NCBI RefSeq assembly: GCF_000302595.1 | Contig: NZ_JH947127.1 | Span: forward strand, 372,001-436,000 | Source of the DNA: Pedobacter arcticus A12 | GTDB taxonomy: Bacteria > Bacteroidota > Bacteroidia > Sphingobacteriales > Sphingobacteriaceae | Reading direction: 5' to 3' | Length of the DNA stretch: 64,000 bases | In this document: in pieces, positions 25,576 through 35,999 of the stretch | Layout: the number at the start of each line of letters is the position of its first letter | Position numbering within the stretch: the stretch's first letter is position 1 | Program-made: the position numbers and the translations under genes | The notes under the pieces: generated by a model | Database searches by the model: none | What the model was told of the DNA's origin: nothing | The model's input: the letters and a program-made list of their open reading frames with translations, nothing else

Positions 25576-26187
25576 ATGGAAAAAGGCGCAGTCTTTCCTT
25601 TGTTTTATCTTCCAAGTGTAGAATTTTTTAAAAATCTACAAAACCATAAAGAAAACACCATCATCATTGAAAAACACGAAAACTACCCTAAACAAACAAA
25701 CAGGAACCGCACCGTTATTGCTGGCCCAAATGGCAAGTTAAGTCTTACTGTACCTGTTCAAAAAGGAAGCAATAACCATACAGCATTTAAAGATATTAAA
25801 ATCAGTAATGAAGATAATTGGCAACGTATTCACTGGCTTAGTTTAGAAACAAGCTATAGAAGCTCATCTTATTTTGAGTTCTATGAAGATGTTTTCCATC
25901 CTTTCTATCATAAAAAGTACAATTTTTTATTTGATTATAACGTGGAGCTTCTGGAGGTAATTTTAAAAGCTATTAAACTCCCAATAAAATATCAGTTTAC
26001 TGAGGTTTATAAAAAAGAACACGAAAACTTGACTGATCTACGACGATCTTTAAACTGGAAAACAGCTTCAGATTATAAAAACAAACCGTATTTTCAAGTT
26101 TTTGAAGATAAATACGGCTATCAAAAAAATTTAAGTATTGTAGATTTATTATTTAACCAAGGCCCGCAAGCGTCAAAATTCTTTTAA
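25576..26187 (+). CDS. WbqC family protein
   Basis: A 203-residue cytoplasmic protein of the WbqC family, often found in surface-polysaccharide loci and thought to relate to O-antigen sugar biosynthesis, without a settled reaction. Visible pattern: GAVFPLFYLPSVEFFKNLQ, NYPKQTNRNRTVIAGPNGK, LSLTVPVQKGSNNHTAFKDI, NWQRIHWLSLETSYRSSSYFEFYED. Full length. Divergent from the LpxL-like operon and 3 bp upstream of corA, with which it is probably co-transcribed. Confidence 0.82.
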   Translation: MEKGAVFPLFYLPSVEFFKNLQNHKENTIIIEKHENYPKQTNRNRTVIAGPNGKLSLTVPVQKGSNNHTAFKDIKISNEDNWQRIHWLSLETSYRSSSYFEFYEDVFHPFYHKKYNFLFDYNVELLEVILKAIKLPIKYQFTEVYKKEHENLTDLRRSLNWKTASDYKNKPYFQVFEDKYGYQKNLSIVDLLFNQGPQASKFF

Positions 26188-26190
26188 AGA

Positions 26191-27336
26191 ATGATTAAAC
26201 TTCCTTTAAAAAACATCCATTTACCACGAATTAATGTGGTTAGGCGCAAAAGAACGGGTAGTCCGGGGCAAGTTCCAGGAAGTTTTTTGATTAAAGAAAC
26301 CGCTTTACCTAGCAAGATTTATGTGTTTTCTTACAAAGAAGAGCTCTTAGAAGAGTTAGAGACCAATAACATCGCTGAAGCGGTTGCTTTTACCGAAAAA
26401 CGCCCAGAATATCTCCATTGGATTGATATTGAAGGACTTGGAACGCAAGAAGTATTGGATTTTATCCAAAAAAAATATAATGTAAACACTTTGGTGATGG
26501 AGGATGTGGTAAATACGCACCAACGTCCAAAAAACGAGGATTATGGCAATTACAATTTTGTGGTAAGCCGGATGCTAGAGCTCGACAAAGGTTTGCAACT
26601 TAACAATGAGCAACTTTCTTTTTTATTATTTGAGAAATTACTTATCAGTTTTCAGGAAGATTATGACGATATACTTGACCCGGTTAGAAATCGGCTCAGG
26701 AAAAATGCAGGGGGCAACATCCGGAAATTGGGTCCATCTTATATGCTTTACGCTATTATGGACACCGTAATTGATCATTATTTCACCATAGTAAACCGAC
26801 TGGGCGATGAACTTGAAACGGTAGAAGATCATCTTTATCAAAAACCCAGAAAACAGCTGATGTTTAGGATACAAGGCGTAAAAAAGCTAATGATTGCGAT
26901 GCGAAGAGCATCATGGCCCGAACGCGATAAGCTGAACGATCTGATTCGCTCGCCCAATCCTTTGGTTAATGAAGAGACACGTGTTTACCTTAGAGATGCC
27001 TACGATCACAGCATACAGATTATCGACTTAATTGAAAGTATGCGAGAAACTTCTACCAGTTTGCTAGATATCTACCTCTCGTTAATCAGTAATAAAATGA
27101 ATGAGGTGATGAAAACTTTAACCATTATCTCGGCGGTTTTTATCCCAATCACCTTTATAGCTGGTGTTTACGGGATGAACTTCGCCTACCAAGACCCGAA
27201 AACCGGTGCAATATTACAGCATAACATGCCCGAACTTTACATACATAACGGTTATGTATATGTTCTGATTTTAATGGGTTTAATTGCCATTGGACAGATC
27301 TGGTATTTTGCTAAAAAGGGATGGTTTAGGGATTAA
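26191..27336 (+). CDS. corA: CorA family magnesium/cobalt transporter
   Basis: A 381-residue divalent-cation channel of the inner membrane, a pentamer in known members. A large cytoplasmic N-terminal funnel domain (YLHWIDIEGLGTQEVLDFIQ, LVMEDVVNTHQRPKNEDYGNY, RQLMFRIQGVKKLMIAMRR-type helices) leads to two C-terminal membrane helices. The signature YGMNFAY (GMN) closes TM1 and sits before the periplasmic loop NMPELYIHNGY. It follows the WbqC gene by 3 bp. Confidence 0.93.
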   Translation: MIKLPLKNIHLPRINVVRRKRTGSPGQVPGSFLIKETALPSKIYVFSYKEELLEELETNNIAEAVAFTEKRPEYLHWIDIEGLGTQEVLDFIQKKYNVNTLVMEDVVNTHQRPKNEDYGNYNFVVSRMLELDKGLQLNNEQLSFLLFEKLLISFQEDYDDILDPVRNRLRKNAGGNIRKLGPSYMLYAIMDTVIDHYFTIVNRLGDELETVEDHLYQKPRKQLMFRIQGVKKLMIAMRRASWPERDKLNDLIRSPNPLVNEETRVYLRDAYDHSIQIIDLIESMRETSTSLLDIYLSLISNKMNEVMKTLTIISAVFIPITFIAGVYGMNFAYQDPKTGAILQHNMPELYIHNGYVYVLILMGLIAIGQIWYFAKKGWFRD

Positions 27337-27516
27337 GCTTGAAAATAGATTTATTTTTTCGCTCTCTTGGGTTAGATATATTTAAAGAGTGAGAATAACC
27401 ACGCAAATCCCTAACCACCTAACCATCTAAAGCCTACCCAACTAAAAAATGCCAACTAAAAACCTCATTTCCAATTAATACACAACAAAAAGCTTTTTAT
27501 TCAAAATATATATTTA

Positions 27517-27524
27517 TACCTTTG
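27517..27524 (+). promoter_or_regulatory. Candidate -7 element of rpsA
   Basis: TACCTTTG matches TAnnTTTG 38 bp before the rpsA ATG. The predicted leader holds a small hairpin (CCGC-AAAA-GCGG, 27529-27540) and a purine-rich AAAAAGGAG at 27542-27550, 12 bp before the ATG, one of the few Shine-Dalgarno-like sequences in the window. Confidence 0.55.
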
Positions 27525-27562
27525 CAATCCGCAAAAGCGGGAAAAAGGAGACAAATTAATTA

Positions 27563-29509
27563 ATGGCAAAAAAACAAGTAGCAGAGAAGGAGTTAGAAGC
27601 TAAACAAGCAGAACTTCAAGACACTGAGAAAAAAGTAAAAGAGGTATTTGAATCAGAAGCTGATTCTATATCTATCGACGACATTAAGTCAAAGTCGAAA
27701 GTAGCTGACCCTGAGGATTTTGATTGGGATGCAGACGAAAAAATGTTCGGTAATTACAGTAAAGCTGAACGTGAAAAAATGGAAGAAATGTACTCAGGTA
27801 CTTTCAACTCTGTTACAAAAGGAGAAATCGTTTCTGGTGTTGTTGTAACTATCAACAGTAAAGACGTAGTATTAAACATCGGATTTAAATCTGATGGTTT
27901 AGTAGCTGTAAACGAATTCCGTGATATGCCAGACCTTAAAAAAGGTGACAGCGTTGATGTTTTCGTTGAACAAAGAGAAGATGAAAATGGACAATTGGTT
28001 TTATCTCGTAAAAGAGCAAAAACACAGCGTTCATGGGAAATGATTAATGAAGCCTTAGAAAATGACACAATCATTAACGGTTTTGTAAAGAGCAGAACTA
28101 AAGGTGGATTAATTGTAGATATTATTGGTGTTGAAGCTTTCCTTCCAGGATCTCAAATCGACATTAAGCCAATTAGAGATTACGATGTTTACGTTGGTAA
28201 AACAATGGAATTCAAAGTTGTTAAAATCAACCACGAATTCAAAAACGTAGTAGTATCACATAAAGTTCTTATCGAGGACGATTTAGAAAGCCAAAAGGTT
28301 GAAATCGTTTCTAAATTAGAAAAAGGACAAGTATTAGAAGGAACTGTTAAAAACATTACTGATTTCGGTGTATTTATCGATTTAGGTGGAGTTGATGGTT
28401 TATTACACATCACTGATATTTCTTGGGGACGTATTGAGCATCCAAGAGAAGTATTATCTTTAGATGAGAAAGTTAACGTTGTTGTTCTTGACTTTGATGA
28501 CGAGAAAAAACGTATTGCTTTAGGTCTAAAACAACTTTCTGCTCATCCTTGGGAATCTTTAGATACTAATTTAGCGATTGGTTCTAACGTAAAAGGTAAA
28601 ATCGTTACTGTTGCAGATTACGGTGCTTTCTTAGAAATCATCCCTGGAGTAGAAGGATTGATCCACGTATCTGAAATGTCATGGTCTCAAAACTTGCGTA
28701 ACCCACAAGAGTTTATGAAAACTGGCGACGAAGTTAACGCTGTAGTTTTAACTTTAGACAGAGACGACCGTAAGATGTCTTTAGGTATTAAGCAATTAAC
28801 ACCAGATCCTTGGGAGAAGGCAGCTGCAAGCTACCCTATCGGAAGCAAGCACAAAGCTACTGTTAAGAACATGACTAACTTTGGTGTGTTTGTTGAGATT
28901 GAAGAAGGAATTGATGGTTTAATCCATATTTCTGATCTTTCTTGGTCTAAAAAAGTAAACCACCCTAACGAGTTTACTAAAGTTGGCGAAGAGTTAGACG
29001 TTGTAGTTTTAGAATTAGACGTTGAAAACCGCAAGCTAAGCTTAGGTCACAAGCAATTAGAAGAAAACCCATGGGAAACTTTTGAAACAATCTTCACTTT
29101 GGATTCTATCCACGAAGGTACAGTTACTAAAGTAACCGATAAAGGTGCAATTATTGCTTTACCTTACGGTGTTGAAGGATTTGTTCCAACAAAACACTTA
29201 GCTAAGCAAGACGGTACTGTATTAAAAGCAGAAGAAACTGCTGACTTTAAAATCATTGAATTCAACAAAGACTCTAAGCGTATTGTAGTTTCTCATGCTC
29301 GTATTTGGGAAGAAGCAAAAGCGGAAGAAGTTGCTGAAGAAAGAGCATCTAAGAAAAAAGATGCTAGTGCTGCAAGTGCATCAGTGAAAAAAGTGAAGGA
29401 TTCTGTAGAGAAATCTACTTTAGGAGACTTAGACGTATTATCTCAACTTAAAGATAAGTTAGAAGGTGATGCTAAAAAAGCCGCTAAGAAAAAAGAAGAC
29501 GCTAAATAA
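27563..29509 (+). CDS. rpsA: 30S ribosomal protein S1
   Basis: A 648-residue RNA-binding ribosomal protein. Six S1 (OB-fold) repeats can be followed: GEIVSGVVVTINSKDVVLN, TIINGFVKSRTKGGLIVD, VLEGTVKNITDFGVFIDLGG, NVKGKIVTVADYGAFLEI, KHKATVKNMTNFGVFVEIEE and IHEGTVTKVTDKGAIIALPY. The acidic N-terminal extension (about 75 residues) and the Lys/Ala-rich tail (KKAAKKKEDAK) are usual for Bacteroidota. Codon choice is biased toward a few codons, as expected for a highly expressed gene. It has its own promoter-like element and a strong terminator, so it is probably monocistronic. Confidence 0.97.
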   Translation: MAKKQVAEKELEAKQAELQDTEKKVKEVFESEADSISIDDIKSKSKVADPEDFDWDADEKMFGNYSKAEREKMEEMYSGTFNSVTKGEIVSGVVVTINSKDVVLNIGFKSDGLVAVNEFRDMPDLKKGDSVDVFVEQREDENGQLVLSRKRAKTQRSWEMINEALENDTIINGFVKSRTKGGLIVDIIGVEAFLPGSQIDIKPIRDYDVYVGKTMEFKVVKINHEFKNVVVSHKVLIEDDLESQKVEIVSKLEKGQVLEGTVKNITDFGVFIDLGGVDGLLHITDISWGRIEHPREVLSLDEKVNVVVLDFDDEKKRIALGLKQLSAHPWESLDTNLAIGSNVKGKIVTVADYGAFLEIIPGVEGLIHVSEMSWSQNLRNPQEFMKTGDEVNAVVLTLDRDDRKMSLGIKQLTPDPWEKAAASYPIGSKHKATVKNMTNFGVFVEIEEGIDGLIHISDLSWSKKVNHPNEFTKVGEELDVVVLELDVENRKLSLGHKQLEENPWETFETIFTLDSIHEGTVTKVTDKGAIIALPYGVEGFVPTKHLAKQDGTVLKAEETADFKIIEFNKDSKRIVVSHARIWEEAKAEEVAEERASKKKDASAASASVKKVKDSVEKSTLGDLDVLSQLKDKLEGDAKKAAKKKEDAK

Positions 29510-29532
29510 GTTTAACTTATTTTAGAAATACA

Positions 29533-29565
29533 AAGAGCAGGTAATTATTTACCTGCTCTTTTTTT
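29533..29565 (+). terminator. Rho-independent terminator after rpsA
   Basis: A perfect 12-bp stem (AAGAGCAGGTAA at 29533-29544 with TTACCTGCTCTT at 29549-29560) with a 4-nt loop, followed by a T-tract to 29565. Confidence 0.95.
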
Positions 29566-29619
29566 ATGCTTAATATTTTAAAAATAACCCGATATTTCCC
29601 ACACCAAAACTTAAATGTA

Positions 29620-30042
29620 ATGAAGATAATTTCTATAGCTGTGCTCATGTTTATGTGTACACTTACTGTGTTTGCACAGGACGATAATCACACTGACAAA
29701 ATACAAGTAACTAAACTTGCAGAAAGTACCCGGAGCTGGAACGGAGATCAGCTTCCGCCCTACTCAACCGGCCAACCTAAGGTAACCATTCTAAAGATCA
29801 CAATCCCCGTACATGCAAAATTAGATCTGCATAAACATTTGGCAATCAATGCCGGAATATTAACAAAGGGCGTTCTTACCGTACGCGATGATAAGGGAAA
29901 CGTTTTAGAACTTACAGCAGGCGACACCATCATTGAACTGGTAAACACCTATCACTACGGAGAAAACAAAGGCAGTGAACCTGCAGAAATTATTGTTTTT
30001 TATGCGGGAACAGAAGGGAAAGCAATCACCGTTAAGAAATAA
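29620..30042 (+). CDS. Secreted cupin-domain protein
   Basis: A 140-residue protein with a signal peptide (MKIISIAVLMFMCTLTVFAQ) and one cupin barrel. The metal-binding segments are LDLHKHLAINAGILTKG, where the usual HxH is present as HKH, and LELTAGDTIIELVNTYHYGENKG, a GDT-type turn with a His (HYG). The frame is open to an ATG at 29566, but that lies against the T-tract of the rpsA terminator, and the signal peptide begins at 29620, so the later start is chosen. Substrate unknown; small periplasmic cupins can be isomerases, dioxygenase-like or binding proteins. Confidence 0.85.
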   Translation: MKIISIAVLMFMCTLTVFAQDDNHTDKIQVTKLAESTRSWNGDQLPPYSTGQPKVTILKITIPVHAKLDLHKHLAINAGILTKGVLTVRDDKGNVLELTAGDTIIELVNTYHYGENKGSEPAEIIVFYAGTEGKAITVKK

Positions 30043-30098
30043 GGTTCAACTGAAGGGATGGATTCTCCTAACCTTACCTATGTTCGGTTCAAAAAATG

Positions 30099-30794
30099 CT
30101 ATTTAGTAAAAGAAAGCTCCTTATGAAAGTTTTTGGCAAATTTACGTTTATCAAACTTATAAAGCTTTGCCGCCCGATATGATACGCCTTTCTGCTTTTC
30201 ATCCAACTCCTTTAAAATATCATACGATAGCATTTTTTTACGGAAGTTTCGTTTATCTAACTTCTTATTTAAAATAACCTCGTATAAATTCTGCAATTGA
30301 GTTAGGGTAAACTTTTCTGGCAAAAGCTCAAAAGCAATAGGCTGATAGCTTATCTTATTGCGTATTTTCTCAAAACCTTTTCTAAAAATACGGCTGTGGT
30401 CAAACGCCAACTCAGGGATATCCTTTACATTAACCCACACCGCTTGTCTGGCAAAGTCACTAACTGGCTTCACATCTTTTTGCCCGGTCAATCTAATCAT
30501 GGCGTAATATGCAACTGTAATCACACGCCCTTGTGGGTGCCTTCCTAAAGCACCAAAGGTGTAAAATTGCTCCATATAAATACCCTTTAACCCGGTTGAT
30601 TCATATAAAATACGCTGAGCCGCACTTTCAATAGCTTCTGTTTTTTCAACAAAATAGCCTGGCAATGCAAACCAACCCCTAAAAGGATCTTCGTTTCTTT
30701 CTATCAATAGAATCTTGAGTTCGCCCTCATCAAAGCCGAATATGATACAATCTACGGTAAAAAGCGAATCAAAATGTGCTGGTAAGTTTTCCAC
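30099..30794 (-). CDS. NrtR-type Nudix-fold transcriptional regulator
   Basis: A 231-residue protein with an N-terminal Nudix fold (residues 10-145) and a C-terminal winged-helix region (about 155-231, FTLTQLQNLYEVILNKKLDKRNFRKKMLS), the layout of the NrtR/AraR-like regulators. The Nudix box is degenerate: GYFVEKTEAIESAAQRILYESTGL has RILYES where the catalytic REUxEE is required, so hydrolysis is probably lost and the fold serves as a ligand sensor. It is divergent from the glycolytic pfkA operon, with an inverted repeat in the spacer. I infer control of that operon in response to a sugar or nucleotide-sugar signal. Confidence 0.85.
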   Translation of the reverse strand: MENLPAHFDSLFTVDCIIFGFDEGELKILLIERNEDPFRGWFALPGYFVEKTEAIESAAQRILYESTGLKGIYMEQFYTFGALGRHPQGRVITVAYYAMIRLTGQKDVKPVSDFARQAVWVNVKDIPELAFDHSRIFRKGFEKIRNKISYQPIAFELLPEKFTLTQLQNLYEVILNKKLDKRNFRKKMLSYDILKELDEKQKGVSYRAAKLYKFDKRKFAKNFHKELSFTK

Positions 30795-30863
30795 TTTATA
30801 AAGCTATAATTTAAATGCAATTTAATGCAAAGTTGAAAAAAAAAATTGACAAAAAGTTCCTTA

Positions 30864-30878
30864 GTGTAATAAATACAC
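30864..30878. promoter_or_regulatory. Candidate operator (inverted repeat) between regulator and pfkA
   Basis: GTGTA-ATAAA-TACAC: perfect 5-bp arms with a 5-nt centre, 41 bp before the pfkA ATG and 70 bp before the divergent regulator start. Position and symmetry suit a binding site for the NrtR-like protein. Nearby, at about 30813-30830, two AATGCAA words repeat. Inference only. Confidence 0.4.
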
Positions 30879-30918
30879 CTTATATTAGTAAATCCAAATT
30901 TCGAGCCACATTTAGTAT

Positions 30919-31899
30919 ATGTCAAAAATAAAAAAGATAGCTGTTTTTACCTCAGGAGGAGATGCACCAGGAATGAACCCTTGCATTAGAGCTGTAGTAA
31001 GAACAAGCAAATATTTAGGTCTTGAGGTTGCGGGCATAAACCAGGGGTACCAGGGAATGATCGACAATAATATTGTTGACATGGACCACCATTCTGTGAG
31101 TAATATTCTTCAATTAGGAGGCACAATATTAAAAACCGCCCGTTGTTTAGACTTTAAGACCCCAGAAGGAAGAAAATTAGCTTACGATAATCTACAAAAA
31201 AACAATATCGATGGATTGGTTGCAATAGGTGGAGACGGAACTTTTAACGGTATAGAGCTTTTTTCAAGAGAATATGATGTTAAAGTTATCGGCGTACCCG
31301 GCACCATTGATAATGATTTGTACGGCTCTGATTATACTTTAGGCTTTGATACAGCCACAAACACAGTTATTGAGGCAATTGATAAAATCAGAGATACAGC
31401 AGAATCTCATGCCCGCCTGTTCTTTGTTGAAGTAATGGGAAGAGACGCCGGATGCTTAGCATTAAGAGCAGGAATTGCAGCCGGAGCCGAAGCCATTATG
31501 TTACCAGAAAAAGACACCAGTATTGAAGAATTAATTGAAACACTAAAGGCAGGTGCTGCAAAAAACAAATCTTCTGCAATTGTTATTGTATCAGAAGGAG
31601 ACAAAAGCGGAGGCGCTTTCAACGTAGCAAAAAAGGTGAAAGAAGTTTTCAATTTTTACGACACAAAAGTAACTATCTTAGGTCACCTACAAAGAGGTGG
31701 CAGTCCAAGTGCCTTTGATCGTGTTTTAGGAAGCAGAATGGGTTTTGCAGCGGTAAAAGCGCTGGTTGCGGGCGAATCCAGAAAAACAGTAGGGTTAAGA
31801 GGAAACCAAATCGTTTTAACAGACATCAAAGAAGCTTTATGCGGACATGAGTTTAAGTTAGAAGAAGATTTATTAGAAATGTCAGTAGTATTAGCATAG
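30919..31899 (+). CDS. pfkA: 6-phosphofructokinase
   Basis: A 326-residue ATP-dependent phosphofructokinase, the committing step of glycolysis (fructose 6-phosphate to fructose 1,6-bisphosphate). Signatures: TSGGDAPGMNPCIRAVV, GLVAIGGDGTFNG (ATP site GGDGT), GVPGTIDNDLYGSDYTLGFDTA (the PGTIDND active-site motif with catalytic Asp) and LGHLQRGGSPSAFDR (effector/substrate site). Standard length. First gene of an operon with a BadF-type kinase-like gene (3-bp gap) and gap (4 bp further). Confidence 0.96.
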   Translation: MSKIKKIAVFTSGGDAPGMNPCIRAVVRTSKYLGLEVAGINQGYQGMIDNNIVDMDHHSVSNILQLGGTILKTARCLDFKTPEGRKLAYDNLQKNNIDGLVAIGGDGTFNGIELFSREYDVKVIGVPGTIDNDLYGSDYTLGFDTATNTVIEAIDKIRDTAESHARLFFVEVMGRDAGCLALRAGIAAGAEAIMLPEKDTSIEELIETLKAGAAKNKSSAIVIVSEGDKSGGAFNVAKKVKEVFNFYDTKVTILGHLQRGGSPSAFDRVLGSRMGFAAVKALVAGESRKTVGLRGNQIVLTDIKEALCGHEFKLEEDLLEMSVVLA

Positions 31900-31902
31900 T
31901 TA

Positions 31903-33754
<1,852 letters not shown>

Positions 33755-33779
33755 TAAACTGTAATTAATTTATAAAAAG

Positions 33780-33811
33780 GTTGTCTTCATAATATGGAGG
33801 CAACTTTTTTT
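33780..33811 (+). terminator. Rho-independent terminator after gap
   Basis: An 11-bp stem with two G-T pairs (GTTGTCTTCAT at 33780-33790 with ATGGAGGCAAC at 33794-33804) and seven T directly after. Confidence 0.9.
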
Positions 33812-33860
33812 ATGAGCGTTTTTTGGGCATTTTAACACGCTTTTCCGTTATATCTTTTTT

Positions 33861-33887
33861 TGTCATCCTGAGCCGGAATCGAAGGAC
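33861..33887. repeat. Dispersed intergenic repeat-like sequence
   Basis: 'tgtcatcctgag' and '...tcgaaggac' are the two halves of a repeat type that I recognise from Bacteroidota intergenic regions. It is followed at 33893 by 'aaggatgtcactcc', a partial reverse-complement echo of its first half. It lies between the gap terminator and purU. Confidence 0.45.
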
Positions 33888-34015
33888 AAAAAAAGGATGT
33901 CACTCCAATCGTTAATGCGGTAAATTAGGGTTAAAGAATGGACTACGCCCTAGCATAACAAACCTCCAAGTCTTAAATAAATAATATATTAGCAAAAATA
34001 TTAAAAACAACAGCT

Positions 34016-34843
34016 TTGGTAATTGTAATACATTGTACAGATGAGGTAGGTTTAGTTGCCACAATTTCATCTGTTTTAGCAAATGCAGGATATAACATCA
34101 TTTCAATGCGAGAGCATGTAGACGTTGATGAAAATAAATTTTTCGCCAGATTAGTAGTCAACAGTATTTTAAATCCTGTTGAAATCGAAAAACAACTACT
34201 TTCCGTATTGCCAAAAAATGCTTTGGTTAAAGTTAATCCACAGCCAGAAAAAAGCATTGTGGTATTGGTAACCAAAGAATACCATTGCTTAACAGATATT
34301 TTAACGCGTAACCATTTTAAAACTCTAGGTGCTCATGTAAGCTGTGTAATCGGTAATCATCCCGATTTAGAAAATATTACCCAACGTTTTCAAATTCCTT
34401 TCAAACTGGTTTCTCACGAAAACAAAACCAAAGAACAATTTGAAACAGAATTGCAGGACCTGATTAAACCTTATAACCCCGATTATCTGGTTTTAGCCAA
34501 GTTTATGCGCATCCTCTCTCCTACTTTCATTCGTAGTTTTCCTTTACAAATTATCAATATCCATCATTCTTTTTTACCAGCTTTCATTGGTGCTAGTCCG
34601 TATAAACAGGCTTATAAAAGAGGCGTTAAAATTATTGGTGCAACCGCTCATTTTGTCACCAATGATTTGGACGAAGGTCCAATCATCACCCAAAAAATTA
34701 CTCCTGTAAACCATAGTTTTAGTTTGCAAGATTTAATTAAGGCAGGCCGAGAGAACGAAACATCTGCCTTAGCGAAAGCGATGCAACTTGTTTTTGAGGA
34801 TCGGGTTTTTGTTTATAGCAACAAAACGGTTGTTTTTGAGTGA
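34016..34843 (+). CDS. purU: Formyltetrahydrofolate deformylase
   Basis: A 275-residue enzyme that hydrolyses 10-formyltetrahydrofolate to formate and tetrahydrofolate, supplying formate to purine synthesis. The N-terminal ACT-like domain (VIHCTDEVGLVATISSVLANAGYNI) is followed by a formyltransferase fold with YLVLAKFMRILSP, INIHHSFLPAFIGASPYKQAY (catalytic Asn and His) and VTNDLDEGPIITQ (catalytic Asp). No ATG is available: the frame is open back to 33977 but contains only a TTG at 34016 and an ATA at 33998 in the right area (ILKTTALVIVIHC). The start codon is therefore unusual or mutated. Confidence 0.88.
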   Translation: MVIVIHCTDEVGLVATISSVLANAGYNIISMREHVDVDENKFFARLVVNSILNPVEIEKQLLSVLPKNALVKVNPQPEKSIVVLVTKEYHCLTDILTRNHFKTLGAHVSCVIGNHPDLENITQRFQIPFKLVSHENKTKEQFETELQDLIKPYNPDYLVLAKFMRILSPTFIRSFPLQIINIHHSFLPAFIGASPYKQAYKRGVKIIGATAHFVTNDLDEGPIITQKITPVNHSFSLQDLIKAGRENETSALAKAMQLVFEDRVFVYSNKTVVFE

Positions 34844-35318
34844 TAAAGCGAGTTGATTCTTTAATAAAAAGGATGAAGGCCCCAAAATGTAAAGTTTAAT
34901 TAATTATTGAGAAGCAAATTTTATGGCGATGCTAAGTCCACAAAACGATTGCTGATAATGGAATTAAAAAAAGCAAAACTACAGAATTTGAGTCTGCTAT
35001 TAAAAGCAGACTTGAAAAAACATATTGCTGGTATATAATGTTGATAAGACAAAAGTACAGTTCAGAACAGTTTAACAAAGAGATGGGTTTAGCGCTAAAT
35101 TCAAGTGTAATCCTCAATTAAACCTATGCTCGCCCGCAAAACGCATAAACCTTAAAAGGTTACGTAATTCCAAACTCAAAAAAAGCTTACGGCAAGGGCA
35201 ATAGCAAAAAAAACACTAAACCAGCAAAGTCAGAATCCTGCCCGAAATGCCAATCAACAGGCCAAATGAGTTTCTTTTTAGCTATCTTGTTGTGTCAAAG
35301 ATTTACACACAATTTAAT
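34844..35318. other. Decayed coding sequence, no intact gene
   Basis: Short open stretches survive without a complete gene. A frame from about 34945 to 35119 (plus) has no stop for about 57 codons (ADNGIKKSKTTEFESAIK..., LEKTYCWYIMLIRQKYSSEQ) but no start of its own. Further on, LKGYVIPNSKKAYGKGNSKK and ESCPKCQSTGQM (a CPxC zinc-ribbon-like piece) follow a stop codon. These look like remnants of former genes; I cannot name the parents. Confidence 0.45.
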
Positions 35319-35788
35319 ATGCGAACGACAATAGTACTGACCACAATTTTGCAATTTTTAATACTTTCTATCTCAAATGCACAAACTGGTGTAGCAATTT
35401 ATGGACTCATAAAAGATAAAAACACCAAAACAGCTTTACCCTACGTAAATGTCGTTTTGAAAACAGAAACAGACAACTCTTTTGTAACTGGAACGGTTTC
35501 GACGCACAGCTGACGGCTATTTATTTAGCACCAGACATTATTCCGCAAGGGAAAATAAAATCAAGATTTTCATTAGACCTTGGGCTTAAAAAAGCAATTC
35601 AAAAAGGAAAAGGCGAACTATTTTGTAACGCTACAGATTTGCTAAACACCATGATTATCAAAAAAGAAATTAACGGACAAGGTTTTAATTATACAAGTAA
35701 CGATTATTACGAAACCCAAGTAGTAAGACTTGGTTATAGTCATAAATTTAAAAAAAACAGACACAAACGCTTGAAGGCAATTGAGTAG
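35319..35788 (+). pseudogene. TonB-dependent outer-membrane receptor with large internal deletion
   Basis: The first 64 codons (MRTTIVLTTILQFLILSISN, signal peptide, then VAIYGLIKDKNTKTALPYVN) are the start of a carboxypeptidase-regulatory domain of an outer-membrane beta-barrel receptor. After VTGTVST the frame ends at 35511-35513. In another frame the DNA at once continues with the last 90 or so residues of the same family (LTAIYLAPDIIPQGKIKSRF, GKGELFCNATDLLNTMII, YETQVVRLGYSHKFKK) to a stop at 35788. Roughly 600-700 codons of plug and barrel are missing, judging from the 815-residue intact relative just downstream on the other strand. A single deletion joining both ends out of frame is the simplest reading. 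Confidence 0.8.
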
Positions 35789-35928
35789 ACGACTCTGCTA
35801 GCGTATCTGGCAGAGTCTACCTCTCTCACACCGCCCAATGCATTCTTTTCTCTTCTTCGTCCTTTCGAGGCTGACGGATAGAGATTCAACTATAATTTTG
35901 CAGTTTCACAAGCGAACAACCATTAAGC

Positions 35929-35966
35929 AAAAAAAACAGTTGCCTTCAAATAGAAAACAACTGTTT
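35929..35966 (-). terminator. Rho-independent terminator of the outer-membrane receptor gene
   Basis: On the minus strand a 9-bp perfect stem (AAACAGTTG at 35934-35942 with CAACTGTTT at 35958-35966) is followed by a T-tract (A-run 35929-35936 on plus), 34 bp beyond the receptor stop. A further hairpin with GTAGAC/GCAGAGTC-type arms lies at 35785-35821, after the pseudogene. Confidence 0.85.
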
Positions 35967-35999
35967 AAAATTATCACTGTTCAACAGCAAGCATAATAC

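Noticed and set aside
27337-27516. Possible tRNA or small RNA gene upstream of rpsA
   Set aside because: No cloverleaf, CCA end or T-loop consensus was found; only weak AT-rich complementarity is present.
29566-29619. N-terminal extension of the cupin protein from the ATG at 29566
   Set aside because: That ATG directly abuts the T-tract of the rpsA terminator; the signal peptide starts at 29620.
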